A stretch of DNA of 32,346 nucleotides. It comes from Anaerolineae bacterium (GTDB lineage: Bacteria > Chloroflexota > Anaerolineae > B4-G1 > SLSP01). Numbering within the stretch: position 1 is the first letter of the stretch; every line of letters starts with the position of its first letter. The stretch spans positions 1 to 32,346 of the forward strand of contig JALOOJ010000020.1 in NCBI GenBank assembly GCA_025454475.1, written 5' to 3'. A program made the position numbers and the translations under genes. The notes beneath the pieces are model-generated. The model searched no databases. It was not told the origin of the DNA and saw only the letters and a list, made by a program, of their open reading frames with translations. Positions 7,484 through 15,027 of this stretch are shown here, piece by piece.

Positions 7484-10400
7484 ATGGATCTGAGTCCCGT
7501 GGATACCTCGGACGGCGAGCTTCCTTCCGACGCGGATGCGCCTGCCGGGGACACGTCCCTTTCACGTATATTGCGGGTGGCGTCAGAGATTTCCGAGCAG
7601 GCCGCCGCGATCCTGGACCCTGATGCACTATTGAGCGCTGTCGTCCCACTGCTGAAGGGGGCGTTTGGTTTCCAGTCCGTCTATGTCTACACTGCTGACC
7701 CTGAGAGCCGAATACTGCGCCTGGTATCCGGGTGCGGTCTGGCAGGGCCAGAGGGGCCATCCCGCGGCCATCGGGTTCACACGGATAGTGAAGATAGCCC
7801 GGTCGCTCAGGCGGTTCGCACTCGAGCGCCTGTGGCGTCAAGTGCCGCGACTGAGGCGATGGCTCCTTCGCCGAACGCACTGCCTTCCGAGGCGTGGTCT
7901 GGGCTGGCGCTGCCGATGATCGCGGGCCACGATGTGCTGGGGGTCCTGGACGTGCAGCATGCTGGTACCGAGTTGGCTCTGCCGGCTTACCAGGATGTGC
8001 TGGTTTGGCTTGGCGGGCAAATCGCCACAGCGCTGCGAAACGCTCGGCACGTGCAGCACCTGTCGCAGAAGCTTGAGGAGACGCAGGATCGGCTGGAAGT
8101 TGCCCAGGCCTTCAGTGGAGCTCAGACTGAGCGAGCCGTCGTCGACGCGCTGATGGCACACGCGCTCGCGCCCGAGGGTGTGTCTGCGCTGCTCGGGCTC
8201 GTACTTGATTCCCCGGACGGGACTCGATTCCGAGCCGCCCGGCACGTTCCCACCGAAGGCGCCTCGAGGCGGCAAAGCGCCGACCCGGTGCTCTTGAGCG
8301 TGCTGGAAGATGAGGATCTCACCAAGCTTCTCGGAAGGAGCGGCGAGTTCCTTACCGAGCGCGGACCCGACGACAGACGGCTGCCCGAGGTGCTTCGGAC
8401 CCGCTTGGGGGCTGCGGGAGTGGATCAGCTTCTTGCGCTGCCGCTGCGGATTCGGGACCAGTGGCTGGGTGTGCTCATCGTCGCTGCGCGGGTTCCTTTT
8501 GTCCTAGTCGACCAGGTGCGCCGGAGATACCGCGCGCTGGCAGAGCAGGGCGCCCTGGCCCTGCAGCAGGCTCAGCTTCGTGATCGCCTGAGCCTGACGC
8601 AGTTCTCGGTGGACCAAGCCCCGACCGCGATTCTGTGGATCCGACCCGACGGGACGCTCTCTTCGGTGAATGCCACTGCTTGTGCACTGCTGGGGTATAC
8701 GCGGGCGGAGATGCTGGCTCTGCCGTCGATCGCGGCGCTTGACCCCAAGATGATCGCGCGCGCATGGCAAGCGCACTGGGCCAAAGTGAAGCAGGAGCGC
8801 CGGTTCACAATTGTGACCGACTACCAGACCAAAGACAAGGCGCTAATCCCGGTTGAGGTCACTGCGAACTACTTGCGCTATGCAGGTGAGGAGTTCAACT
8901 GCGTCTATGTTCAGGATGTGTCCGAGCGGCTTGCCGCGCAGAAGACAGCGGAGCGGTTCACGGTGCAGTTGCGTACAGCAGCGGAGATCGCTGAACAGAT
9001 CGGCACTATTCTGGACACCGATGCCCTCCTTGCGGCCGTGATTCCGCTGCTCAAGGAGCGGTTTGGGCTGTATCACGCGCACTTCTACCGGCTGGAGGCC
9101 GACACCCTGGTATTGCGCGCAGGTTATGGGCGGATCGGAAAGATCATGGTCCAGCAGGTGCACGCCATTCCACTGGGCCACCCACACAGCCTTGTGGCGC
9201 GAGCGGCGACCACGCGAGAGCCAGTGCTGGTCAATGATGTCACGAAGTCGCCGGACTTTCTGCCCAACCTGCTCCTGCCGCAGACGCAGGCTGAGTTGGC
9301 TGTTCCCATCGTCTTCGGTGAGCAGGTGCTGGGCGTGTTCGACGTACAGTCGGATGAGCGGGATCACTTCACGCTGTCGGATCTCGATGTGTTCCGAAGC
9401 TTGGCCGGGCAACTCGCCAACGCCCTTACCAGCGCGCGGCTTTTCGAGCAGCAGGTGGACATGCAGCGCGAGCTGCGCAGATCGGTGCAAACGGTCCGCG
9501 CGATCTTTGACGCGATGACTGAGGGCATCCTGGTCACTGACATGATGGGCCGGATCAGTGACCTGAACGAGGCTGCGTTGCGGCTGTTCGGTTATGAGAC
9601 GCGTGACGAGTTGTTGGGCCGAAGTGCAATGGACCTCGTGACAAAATCCGGTTGGTCACGAATGGCCGAGGCCACTAGCACGGCCCTGGCATCGGGCTGT
9701 GGGCAGAGCCAGGAATATACGATGGTGCGCCGCGATGGCACAACGTTCGACGCGGAGCAGAGCGCAACGCTGCTATGGGACGCAAGTGGCGAGCCTCAGG
9801 GTGTGGTGTCCATCACGCGTGACATCACAGACCGGCGGCGCGCTCGCCGTGAGACACTTCGGTTCCAGGCGCTGGCCGAGAATGCCGTCGACGCCATCAT
9901 GTTGGCTGACTTCGCCGGGCGCATTTCCTATGCGAACGCAGCGTGCCTGGACCTATTTGGCTACGTCCATGCGCCCTACGACTTGCTGGGTCGGAGCATC
10001 GCCAACTGCTGGCCTGAGGATCAGGTCTTGGTCCTGTTAGAAGAGGTACTCCCGGCAGCCGGCGCTGGAGGGTGGCGCGGCGAGGTAACACAGATGCGTC
10101 GCGATGGGAGCTCATTCGATGCTTCCCTCACCTTCTTTGCGGTGAGTGGCGAGAGAGGTGAACCCCTGGGCGTGGCGACGATCGTGCGCGACATCACCGA
10201 GCGCAAGCGTGCTGAGACCGATCTGCGCCGGTTTGCGATCCAGCTGCGCACGGCTGCGGACGTCTCGGCTCAGGTCACGACAATCCTTGACCCGACCCGG
10301 CTGTTGGAGGCCGTGGTACCGCTGGTTCAGGAGCGCTTCGGACTCTACCATGTACACGTCTATACGCTCGACCCTGAGACCCGGCGTCTGGTAATGCGCG

Positions 10401-11485
10401 TCGGTTCGGGCGAGGCCGGACGCCTGATGCGCGAGGCCGGACACACGATCGGGCTGGACCAGGAGCCTAGCCTGGTGGCGCAGGCAGCACGCAGTGGCGC
10501 GATCGTGTGGGTCGATGATGTCACTCAGTCGACCGCGCACATGTTCAATCCGCTGCTGCCCAAGACACGCTCAGAGGTCGCGATTCCCATGATCACCGGT
10601 GACGCGGTCATCGGTGTGTTCGACGTGCAGGATGCCGCGCCGGGGCGTTTCGATCGGTCTGAGGTCGATGTCTTCAGCGCGTTGGCGGGCCAGATCGCTG
10701 TCGGGTTTCGCAACGCCCAATACTTTGAGGAGCTCCAGCAGGTCGCCGAGCGGCTACGGGAGGTCGATCGGCTGAAGAGTGAGTTCCTCGCCAACATGAG
10801 TCACGAACTGCGTACACCACTCAACTCGATTCTGGGGTATGCAGAATTGCTCCAGATGGGCATCGATGGCGCGCTCTCGCCTTCGATGTTGGAGGACGTC
10901 AACGCGATTTTCGAGAACGGTCAGCAGCTTCTGCAACTGATCAACGATATCCTCGATCTGACGAAGATCGAGGCTGGACGCATGAACCTGACGATGATGC
11001 CAGTCGCCATTGCTCCCCTGCTCGAAGAGGCCCGGGTCAGCTGTATGGGCCTGCTCCACAGGCAGCCTAAGCCCGTGGAAGTGGTGGTGGATGTTGAGGA
11101 CGCACTACCACCCGTGGTTGCCGATCCTATGCGGCTCGCACAGGTCCTGAACAACCTGTTGTCCAACGCGATCAAGTTTACCGACACGGGGGAGATTCGC
11201 CTGCACGCGAGGCACGATCCGGCGGGCCAGTGCGTCCTGATCGATGTCGTGGACACCGGCATCGGAATATCTGCCGAGGATCTAGCTCGGCTTTTTGAGC
11301 GTTTCCGTCAGATTGACGGCTCGACCACGCGGCGCGCTGAGGGGACGGGACTGGGCCTCGCCATCTCACGCCACCTCGTAGAGATGCACGGCGGTACGTT
11401 GACAGCGACGAGCGAGCTGGGCTGTGGGAGTGTATTCACCGTGAGCCTACCGCTGAATCAGCCTGCACCAGATACGAGCCAATAG
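7484..11485 (+). CDS. Soluble hybrid-sensor histidine kinase with four GAF and three PAS domains
   Basis: This 1333-residue cytosolic sensor kinase should autophosphorylate a histidine in response to signals read by its GAF and PAS domains. The approximate order is GAF1 35-185, GAF2 208-364, PAS1 371-486, GAF3 499-656, PAS2 672-789, PAS3 793-911, GAF4 923-1082, HisKA 1094-1160 and HATPase 1205-1325. The phosphoacceptor is His1107 in SHELRTP; the ATPase has the N box NNLLSNAIKF, DTGIGIS and GTGLGLAIS. There is no transmembrane segment. The track start at 7310 overlaps the methyltransferase; the ATG at 7484 has AAAGGAG 9 bases upstream and is preferred. GAF1, GAF3 and GAF4 resemble one another closely (ILDxxxLLxAVxPLxxxxFG), indicating internal duplication. 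The ligand is unknown. It leads an operon with two receivers and a GNAT protein. Confidence 0.93.
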   Translation: MDLSPVDTSDGELPSDADAPAGDTSLSRILRVASEISEQAAAILDPDALLSAVVPLLKGAFGFQSVYVYTADPESRILRLVSGCGLAGPEGPSRGHRVHTDSEDSPVAQAVRTRAPVASSAATEAMAPSPNALPSEAWSGLALPMIAGHDVLGVLDVQHAGTELALPAYQDVLVWLGGQIATALRNARHVQHLSQKLEETQDRLEVAQAFSGAQTERAVVDALMAHALAPEGVSALLGLVLDSPDGTRFRAARHVPTEGASRRQSADPVLLSVLEDEDLTKLLGRSGEFLTERGPDDRRLPEVLRTRLGAAGVDQLLALPLRIRDQWLGVLIVAARVPFVLVDQVRRRYRALAEQGALALQQAQLRDRLSLTQFSVDQAPTAILWIRPDGTLSSVNATACALLGYTRAEMLALPSIAALDPKMIARAWQAHWAKVKQERRFTIVTDYQTKDKALIPVEVTANYLRYAGEEFNCVYVQDVSERLAAQKTAERFTVQLRTAAEIAEQIGTILDTDALLAAVIPLLKERFGLYHAHFYRLEADTLVLRAGYGRIGKIMVQQVHAIPLGHPHSLVARAATTREPVLVNDVTKSPDFLPNLLLPQTQAELAVPIVFGEQVLGVFDVQSDERDHFTLSDLDVFRSLAGQLANALTSARLFEQQVDMQRELRRSVQTVRAIFDAMTEGILVTDMMGRISDLNEAALRLFGYETRDELLGRSAMDLVTKSGWSRMAEATSTALASGCGQSQEYTMVRRDGTTFDAEQSATLLWDASGEPQGVVSITRDITDRRRARRETLRFQALAENAVDAIMLADFAGRISYANAACLDLFGYVHAPYDLLGRSIANCWPEDQVLVLLEEVLPAAGAGGWRGEVTQMRRDGSSFDASLTFFAVSGERGEPLGVATIVRDITERKRAETDLRRFAIQLRTAADVSAQVTTILDPTRLLEAVVPLVQERFGLYHVHVYTLDPETRRLVMRVGSGEAGRLMREAGHTIGLDQEPSLVAQAARSGAIVWVDDVTQSTAHMFNPLLPKTRSEVAIPMITGDAVIGVFDVQDAAPGRFDRSEVDVFSALAGQIAVGFRNAQYFEELQQVAERLREVDRLKSEFLANMSHELRTPLNSILGYAELLQMGIDGALSPSMLEDVNAIFENGQQLLQLINDILDLTKIEAGRMNLTMMPVAIAPLLEEARVSCMGLLHRQPKPVEVVVDVEDALPPVVADPMRLAQVLNNLLSNAIKFTDTGEIRLHARHDPAGQCVLIDVVDTGIGISAEDLARLFERFRQIDGSTTRRAEGTGLGLAISRHLVEMHGGTLTATSELGCGSVFTVSLPLNQPAPDTSQ

Positions 11486-11521
11486 GTCCTGATGCGACCA
11501 CACATCGTGCCAGGAGGTAGT

Positions 11522-11905
11522 TTGAAGCGGACAGTGCTCTACATTGAGGATCAGTACCACAACCGGCGCCTCGTCGAGAAGGCGCTGACCTCCCGCGGCT
11601 ATGAGGTTCTGTTGGCCGAGGACGGTGTGGTCGGTTGGGAGATGGTGCGGGCGTACCATCCACCACTTCTGTTGCTCGATATTGCGCTTCCCGGTGCGCT
11701 TGACGGCCTGGCGGTCGCGGCGCGGGTGAAGGAAGATGCGGCGTTGGGCGATATCTGGATCATCGCAGTCACGGCCTCCGCGATGCATGGCGACCGCGAG
11801 CGCTTCCTGCGCCACGGGTGTGATGACTACCTGTCCAAACCGCTCCAGATGCAGCAGCTGCTGGCCAAGGTGGATGCGTTCTTTGAAAGGCAGGTTCAGG
11901 CATGA
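11522..11905 (+). CDS. Single-domain response regulator (receiver 1)
   Basis: This CheY-like receiver of 127 residues would accept phosphate from the upstream kinase. The acidic pocket is in YIEDQ, the phosphoacceptor is Asp53 in LLLLDIALPG, and the switch residues are Thr84 (AVTAS) and Lys106 (LSKP). No output domain follows. A TTG at 11522 has AGGAGG 4 bases upstream and places the start next to the first receiver strand; the alternative is ATG at 11492, which adds ten residues but has only a weak ribosome-binding site. It lies 36 bases after the kinase gene, and its stop overlaps the next receiver (ATGA). Confidence 0.88.
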   Translation: MKRTVLYIEDQYHNRRLVEKALTSRGYEVLLAEDGVVGWEMVRAYHPPLLLLDIALPGALDGLAVAARVKEDAALGDIWIIAVTASAMHGDRERFLRHGCDDYLSKPLQMQQLLAKVDAFFERQVQA

Positions 11906-12282
11906 AGACGATCCTGATTATGGAAGACAATGCGCACCAGTCCCGCCTCATGCGACGGTTACTGGAGCATGCTGGATACACGGTGTTGGAAGCGGCGGAC
12001 GGCGAGAGTGGCCTCCGCACTGCAATGGCTGCCGTTCCGGACCTGATTCTGCTCGACATGGGCCTTCCGGATCTCGACGGTCAGACTGTTGTGGGCCTGT
12101 TGAAAGGCTCGACGTTGCTTTCCCAAACGCCTGTGGTTGCCGTCACCGCGTGGCCTGAGGACTATGCCGCTGCGATGGCCACGGCCTATGGCTGTGACGG
12201 GTATCTCTCCAAACCGATTAGCGCGCACCTTTTCGCCGAGCAGGTTGGCGCTTACCTCGCGCCCACGGCTGGGGAGTCCTGA
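11902..12282 (+). CDS. Single-domain response regulator (receiver 2)
   Basis: This second CheY-like receiver, 126 residues, has the acidic pair in MEDN, phosphoacceptor Asp52 in LLDMGLPD, Thr82 in AVTAW and Lys104 in LSKP. It carries no DNA-binding or enzymatic output. The start overlaps the stop of receiver 1 by four bases (ATGA), which implies coupled translation. It is similar to but clearly distinct from receiver 1, so an old duplication or a two-step phosphorelay is possible. The downstream acetyltransferase begins only 4 bases after its stop. Confidence 0.92.
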   Translation: MKTILIMEDNAHQSRLMRRLLEHAGYTVLEAADGESGLRTAMAAVPDLILLDMGLPDLDGQTVVGLLKGSTLLSQTPVVAVTAWPEDYAAAMATAYGCDGYLSKPISAHLFAEQVGAYLAPTAGES

Positions 12283-12286
12283 GAAC

Positions 12287-13165
12287 GTGTCGTCTGCAGC
12301 GGTTTCGTTACTCGGACAGCCTCCGTGTGAGCTTGTGCCTGCGTCGGCATACACCGTTGAGGCGCTGACCGAAGCCTACAACCAGACGCGTGTGGACTAC
12401 ATCGTGCCGATGCCGATGAACCCGGCACGCTTGCAGGCCTACATCGATGACTATAGCGTTGACCTGGACCGATCGGTCGTCGCTCGAGACGGCGAAGATA
12501 TCCTCGGACTGGCGATGCTGGGCACGCGGCCCGGGCGTACGTGGATCACGCGCCTGGGAGTCCTGCCCGTGCGGAGGCGTGGTGGCACGGGCGAGGCGAT
12601 GATGCGCTATCTGGTCGCCCAGTCACGTGATCTCGGTGCCGAAAGTATCATCCTCGAAGTCATCAAGGATAATGAACCCGCCCACCAGCTCTTCCTCAAA
12701 CTGGGCTTTGTCGAGACCCGCGAGCTCCTGGTACTGCGACGTCCCCCCGGCGCGCCGCGCGAGCCTGCACCGACCTACAGAGCATCCTATGGCAGCCACG
12801 ACAGGGCGCTGGCGCTGCTGGAGCGACGGCGAAGCATACCGTCGTGGCTCGACGACATACCTACGATGCAACGGGCCAGGAACCTGGGGTGCGTCCAGGT
12901 CGAGCTGTCCGACGGAGCGAGTGGCTGGCTCACCTACCAGAGTGAGGTCTTTCAGATAGGCAGGCTCGTGGTTCAGGCGGAGGAAGGTGATCCGGCACAC
13001 GTGGCGCAGGCACTGACGCACGCACTTCATACCACGCACCCCACCCAGGACACCAAGACCGAGAACTTCCCTGCGTCCGATCCGCACCTGGCCGGGCTTG
13101 TCGCGATGCGTTACCTCGAGTCGTTCCGGCGCATCGAGATGCGTCTGGATCTGCCCCGGCCATAG
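12287..13165 (+). CDS. GNAT-family N-acetyltransferase, two-domain
   Basis: This 292-residue protein is predicted to transfer an acyl group from acyl-CoA. The N-terminal GNAT domain (about 15-150) contains the CoA-binding loop RRRGGTG (96-102) after the strand ITRLGVLPV, and the C-terminal motif NEPAHQLFLKLGF (129-141). Residues 150-292 appear to be a second, degenerate GNAT-like half ending in LESFRRIEMRL. The ORF track starts within the receiver gene; the GTG at 12287 lies 4 bases after the receiver stop and has GGGGAG 10 bases upstream, so it is preferred. Its place at the end of a kinase-receiver operon suggests, but does not prove, that it is a target or effector of the pathway. The substrate is unknown. 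Confidence 0.85.
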   Translation: MSSAAVSLLGQPPCELVPASAYTVEALTEAYNQTRVDYIVPMPMNPARLQAYIDDYSVDLDRSVVARDGEDILGLAMLGTRPGRTWITRLGVLPVRRRGGTGEAMMRYLVAQSRDLGAESIILEVIKDNEPAHQLFLKLGFVETRELLVLRRPPGAPREPAPTYRASYGSHDRALALLERRRSIPSWLDDIPTMQRARNLGCVQVELSDGASGWLTYQSEVFQIGRLVVQAEEGDPAHVAQALTHALHTTHPTQDTKTENFPASDPHLAGLVAMRYLESFRRIEMRLDLPRP

Positions 13166-13169
13166 GGCG

Positions 13170-13198
13170 GGCGCGCCCCGTCCCCGGGCAGGCGCGCC
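13170..13198. terminator. GC-rich hairpin between convergent genes
   Basis: Two copies of the palindrome GGCGCGCC (13170-13177 and 13191-13198) can pair as an 8-bp stem with a 13-base loop. It lies just after the GNAT stop and before the stop of the convergent gene at 13277. There is no T-tract on either side, so a canonical intrinsic terminator is not shown. Confidence 0.35.
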
Positions 13199-13276
13199 AC
13201 TCCGCACGGCTCCCTGTCGCTCAGCCGGGACGCCACCCTGGCTTACATCCGTAGCGCTATGGCGCGTCGGACCTCG

Positions 13277-14452
13277 CTAGGCTTCGTGTATGTCGTCCAG
13301 AACAACGTCCGGCGCGATGCGACGGAGCCCTTCGGCGCTGGCTGGTGGGAATCCGACACCCAGAGCGGTGCCCACGACAACCACGGCACTTGGGCCGACA
13401 CCGCCGGCATGGACTGCTGCTGCGGCTGTGCCGTCGTGGATTACGGTGAGCTCAGGCCGCCAGCGACACGCTGTTGCCACGCCGGCGGCGATCAGTGGGC
13501 GCACATCGTCGGCAAGCGTGCTCATGCGGGCATACATTCCGTTCCCCAGAAGGCGGCCGCCGTCTACGTAGGCGGCGATACTCATCGCGATCCTCGAGTC
13601 CACCTGCCAGCCCTGCCGGGCGGCGTCATCCATGGTGGCACAGATCACGCTTACCACGAAGTCCAGGACCTGGTGCCCATCGATGTCCCTCGAGGCATCG
13701 GGGCTGTTACGCCATCGCCACGCCACCGGTACCGCGGGGAGGTAAGCCACGTGTACCACGGCATCGTCGCTGTAGGTGAGAACTCCGCGCTTGACCGAGG
13801 TGTGGCCCAGATCGAATATCAGCGCCCGTTGCGCCTTCGTCGCGTCCGTGGCGCGCGGCAGATAACGCGCAGCTCCCAGGACAGCCATGTGTAGCTGGTG
13901 AATCGTCAAGTCGAGTTGCATATCGGCGCATCCGGATTCTGCCAGTACGGTACGGGCGTGGTGCAGCATCGCCCTGCCCAGATCACCACTGACTATGCCG
14001 CCACCGAGCCAGACGTGCCGGATACTGTGCCAGTGGGACCATTCCGCTTCCGTCCAGTCGGGCCGTGCGGCCCGGTTCACCGCGTCGCCACGGTGAAGCG
14101 CAACGAGCACGTACCCAAGGTTGCGTCCCAGCCGTTCGGCAATGCTCCATGCGGCCGAGTGAACCTCGGGGTCTGCACTGCTCAAGGCCGCGTCGACCCA
14201 GCGGGGAACGTCGCGGCGGACTGCGGGGAGCTCTGGGTCGGCAGAGCGCAGCGCTAAGGGAAGTTTCAGCGCTGCGGCACGTTCAAGGGCATACCGGATC
14301 AGAGTCGGTAGGGAGAGCAGGTGGTAGGCCTGCTCTCCACGAACGGTGCTATCGACCGCGAGTCCCGGAAGGTCGACGATCACGACGCGGTTGATCGACG
14401 CCGTCGACGGCGTGCGCGGAGGGTCTGGCACACCGGAGCGCGTGGTAGCCAC
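13277..14452 (-). CDS. Unrecognised protein with ROK/actin-fold ATPase motifs in permuted order
   Basis: I do not recognise this as a named family. From the GTG at 14452 it is 391 residues. The second half carries motifs typical of the start of ROK sugar kinases: IFDLGHTSVKRG (about 212-223, phosphate-1 loop), IHDGTAAAA (338-346, like the ROK NDANAAA) and VVVVGTALGVGF (357-368, phosphate-2 loop). The first half instead resembles the end of a ROK kinase, with AERLGRNLGYVLVAL followed by VWLGGGIVSGDLG (147-158). The CxCGxxGC zinc motif is absent. The track ORF begins at 14632 inside the nitroreductase gene; GTGs at 14452, 14431 and 14383 are all possible and none has a good ribosome-binding site. 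It may be transcribed with the nitroreductase. Activity is unknown. Confidence 0.7.
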   Translation of the reverse strand: MATTRSGVPDPPRTPSTASINRVVIVDLPGLAVDSTVRGEQAYHLLSLPTLIRYALERAAALKLPLALRSADPELPAVRRDVPRWVDAALSSADPEVHSAAWSIAERLGRNLGYVLVALHRGDAVNRAARPDWTEAEWSHWHSIRHVWLGGGIVSGDLGRAMLHHARTVLAESGCADMQLDLTIHQLHMAVLGAARYLPRATDATKAQRALIFDLGHTSVKRGVLTYSDDAVVHVAYLPAVPVAWRWRNSPDASRDIDGHQVLDFVVSVICATMDDAARQGWQVDSRIAMSIAAYVDGGRLLGNGMYARMSTLADDVRPLIAAGVATACRWRPELTVIHDGTAAAAVHAGGVGPSAVVVVGTALGVGFPPASAEGLRRIAPDVVLDDIHEA

Positions 14453-14459
14453 CTTCAGG

Positions 14460-14480
14460 CGGGGCGGCGCCGCCGCCCCG
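14460..14480 (-). terminator. Strong GC hairpin after the nitroreductase gene
   Basis: GGGGCGGC-GCC-GCCGCCCC, extended by one C-G pair, gives a 9-bp stem with a 3-base loop, 15 bases beyond the nitroreductase stop on the minus strand. No T-run follows. It may terminate or stabilise the upstream transcript, or affect translation of the following gene. Confidence 0.4.
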
Positions 14481-14495
14481 GCATCCTCTGTCTCG

Positions 14496-14999
14496 CTACC
14501 AGGCGTTGCGATGGACGATCGCGTCGGCCCAGCGCTCGACGCGGCCTCGGTCCTCAGCCGGATGGCCAAGAGCCAACAGTGCAACCGGCACGAAGGGATC
14601 AGGTATGCCGAAGACGTCGCGCAGGCCGGCAACGCGCCCCTCGTCGGGATAGACCCCCGTCCAACATGTGCCGAGACCGAGCGCTCGCGCGGCTAGAAGG
14701 ATGTTCTCGATCGCTGCGGCACAGTCCTGCTGGAAGAAGCGAGGTGATCGGCTCGTATCGGCCACGACCAGAATCCCGATCGGCGCCTCAGCGAGCATCC
14801 TGGCGTAAGGGTGGACCGTCATCATGGCGTCTAGCTTGTCGCGACCATCGACGATGACGAAATGCCACGGCTGGCGGTTGTTGGCCGATGGGGCGTTCAT
14901 CCCGGCTTCCAGGACAGTTCGAAGGTCCTCTTCGGAGACGGGATCTCCTGTGTACTTGCGAATGCTTCTGCGGGTGAAGATAGCCTCGAGTGCGTCCAT
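14496..14999 (-). CDS. Nitroreductase-family FMN oxidoreductase
   Basis: This is a 167-residue FMN-dependent oxidoreductase of the small nitroreductase group; members reduce nitro compounds, quinones or flavins with NAD(P)H. The N-terminal FMN-binding RRSIRKYTGDPV, the PSANNRQPWHFVIV segment and the C-terminal LGLGTCWTGVY followed by PVALLALGHP are typical. The ORF track starts 22 residues earlier, inside the proS stop region; the ATG at 14999 has AGGAGG 7 bases upstream and matches the usual N-terminus. It lies 28 bases after proS, probably in the same transcript. The substrate cannot be inferred. Confidence 0.92.
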   Translation of the reverse strand: MDALEAIFTRRSIRKYTGDPVSEEDLRTVLEAGMNAPSANNRQPWHFVIVDGRDKLDAMMTVHPYARMLAEAPIGILVVADTSRSPRFFQQDCAAAIENILLAARALGLGTCWTGVYPDEGRVAGLRDVFGIPDPFVPVALLALGHPAEDRGRVERWADAIVHRNAW

Positions 15000-15027
15000 A
15001 TGTTTGCCTCCTAGGGCTTGGTGATGG

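Noticed and set aside
13259-13894. 211-residue plus-strand ORF opposite the ROK-like gene
   Set aside because: The minus-strand frame carries ordered ATPase motifs, whereas this frame has none.
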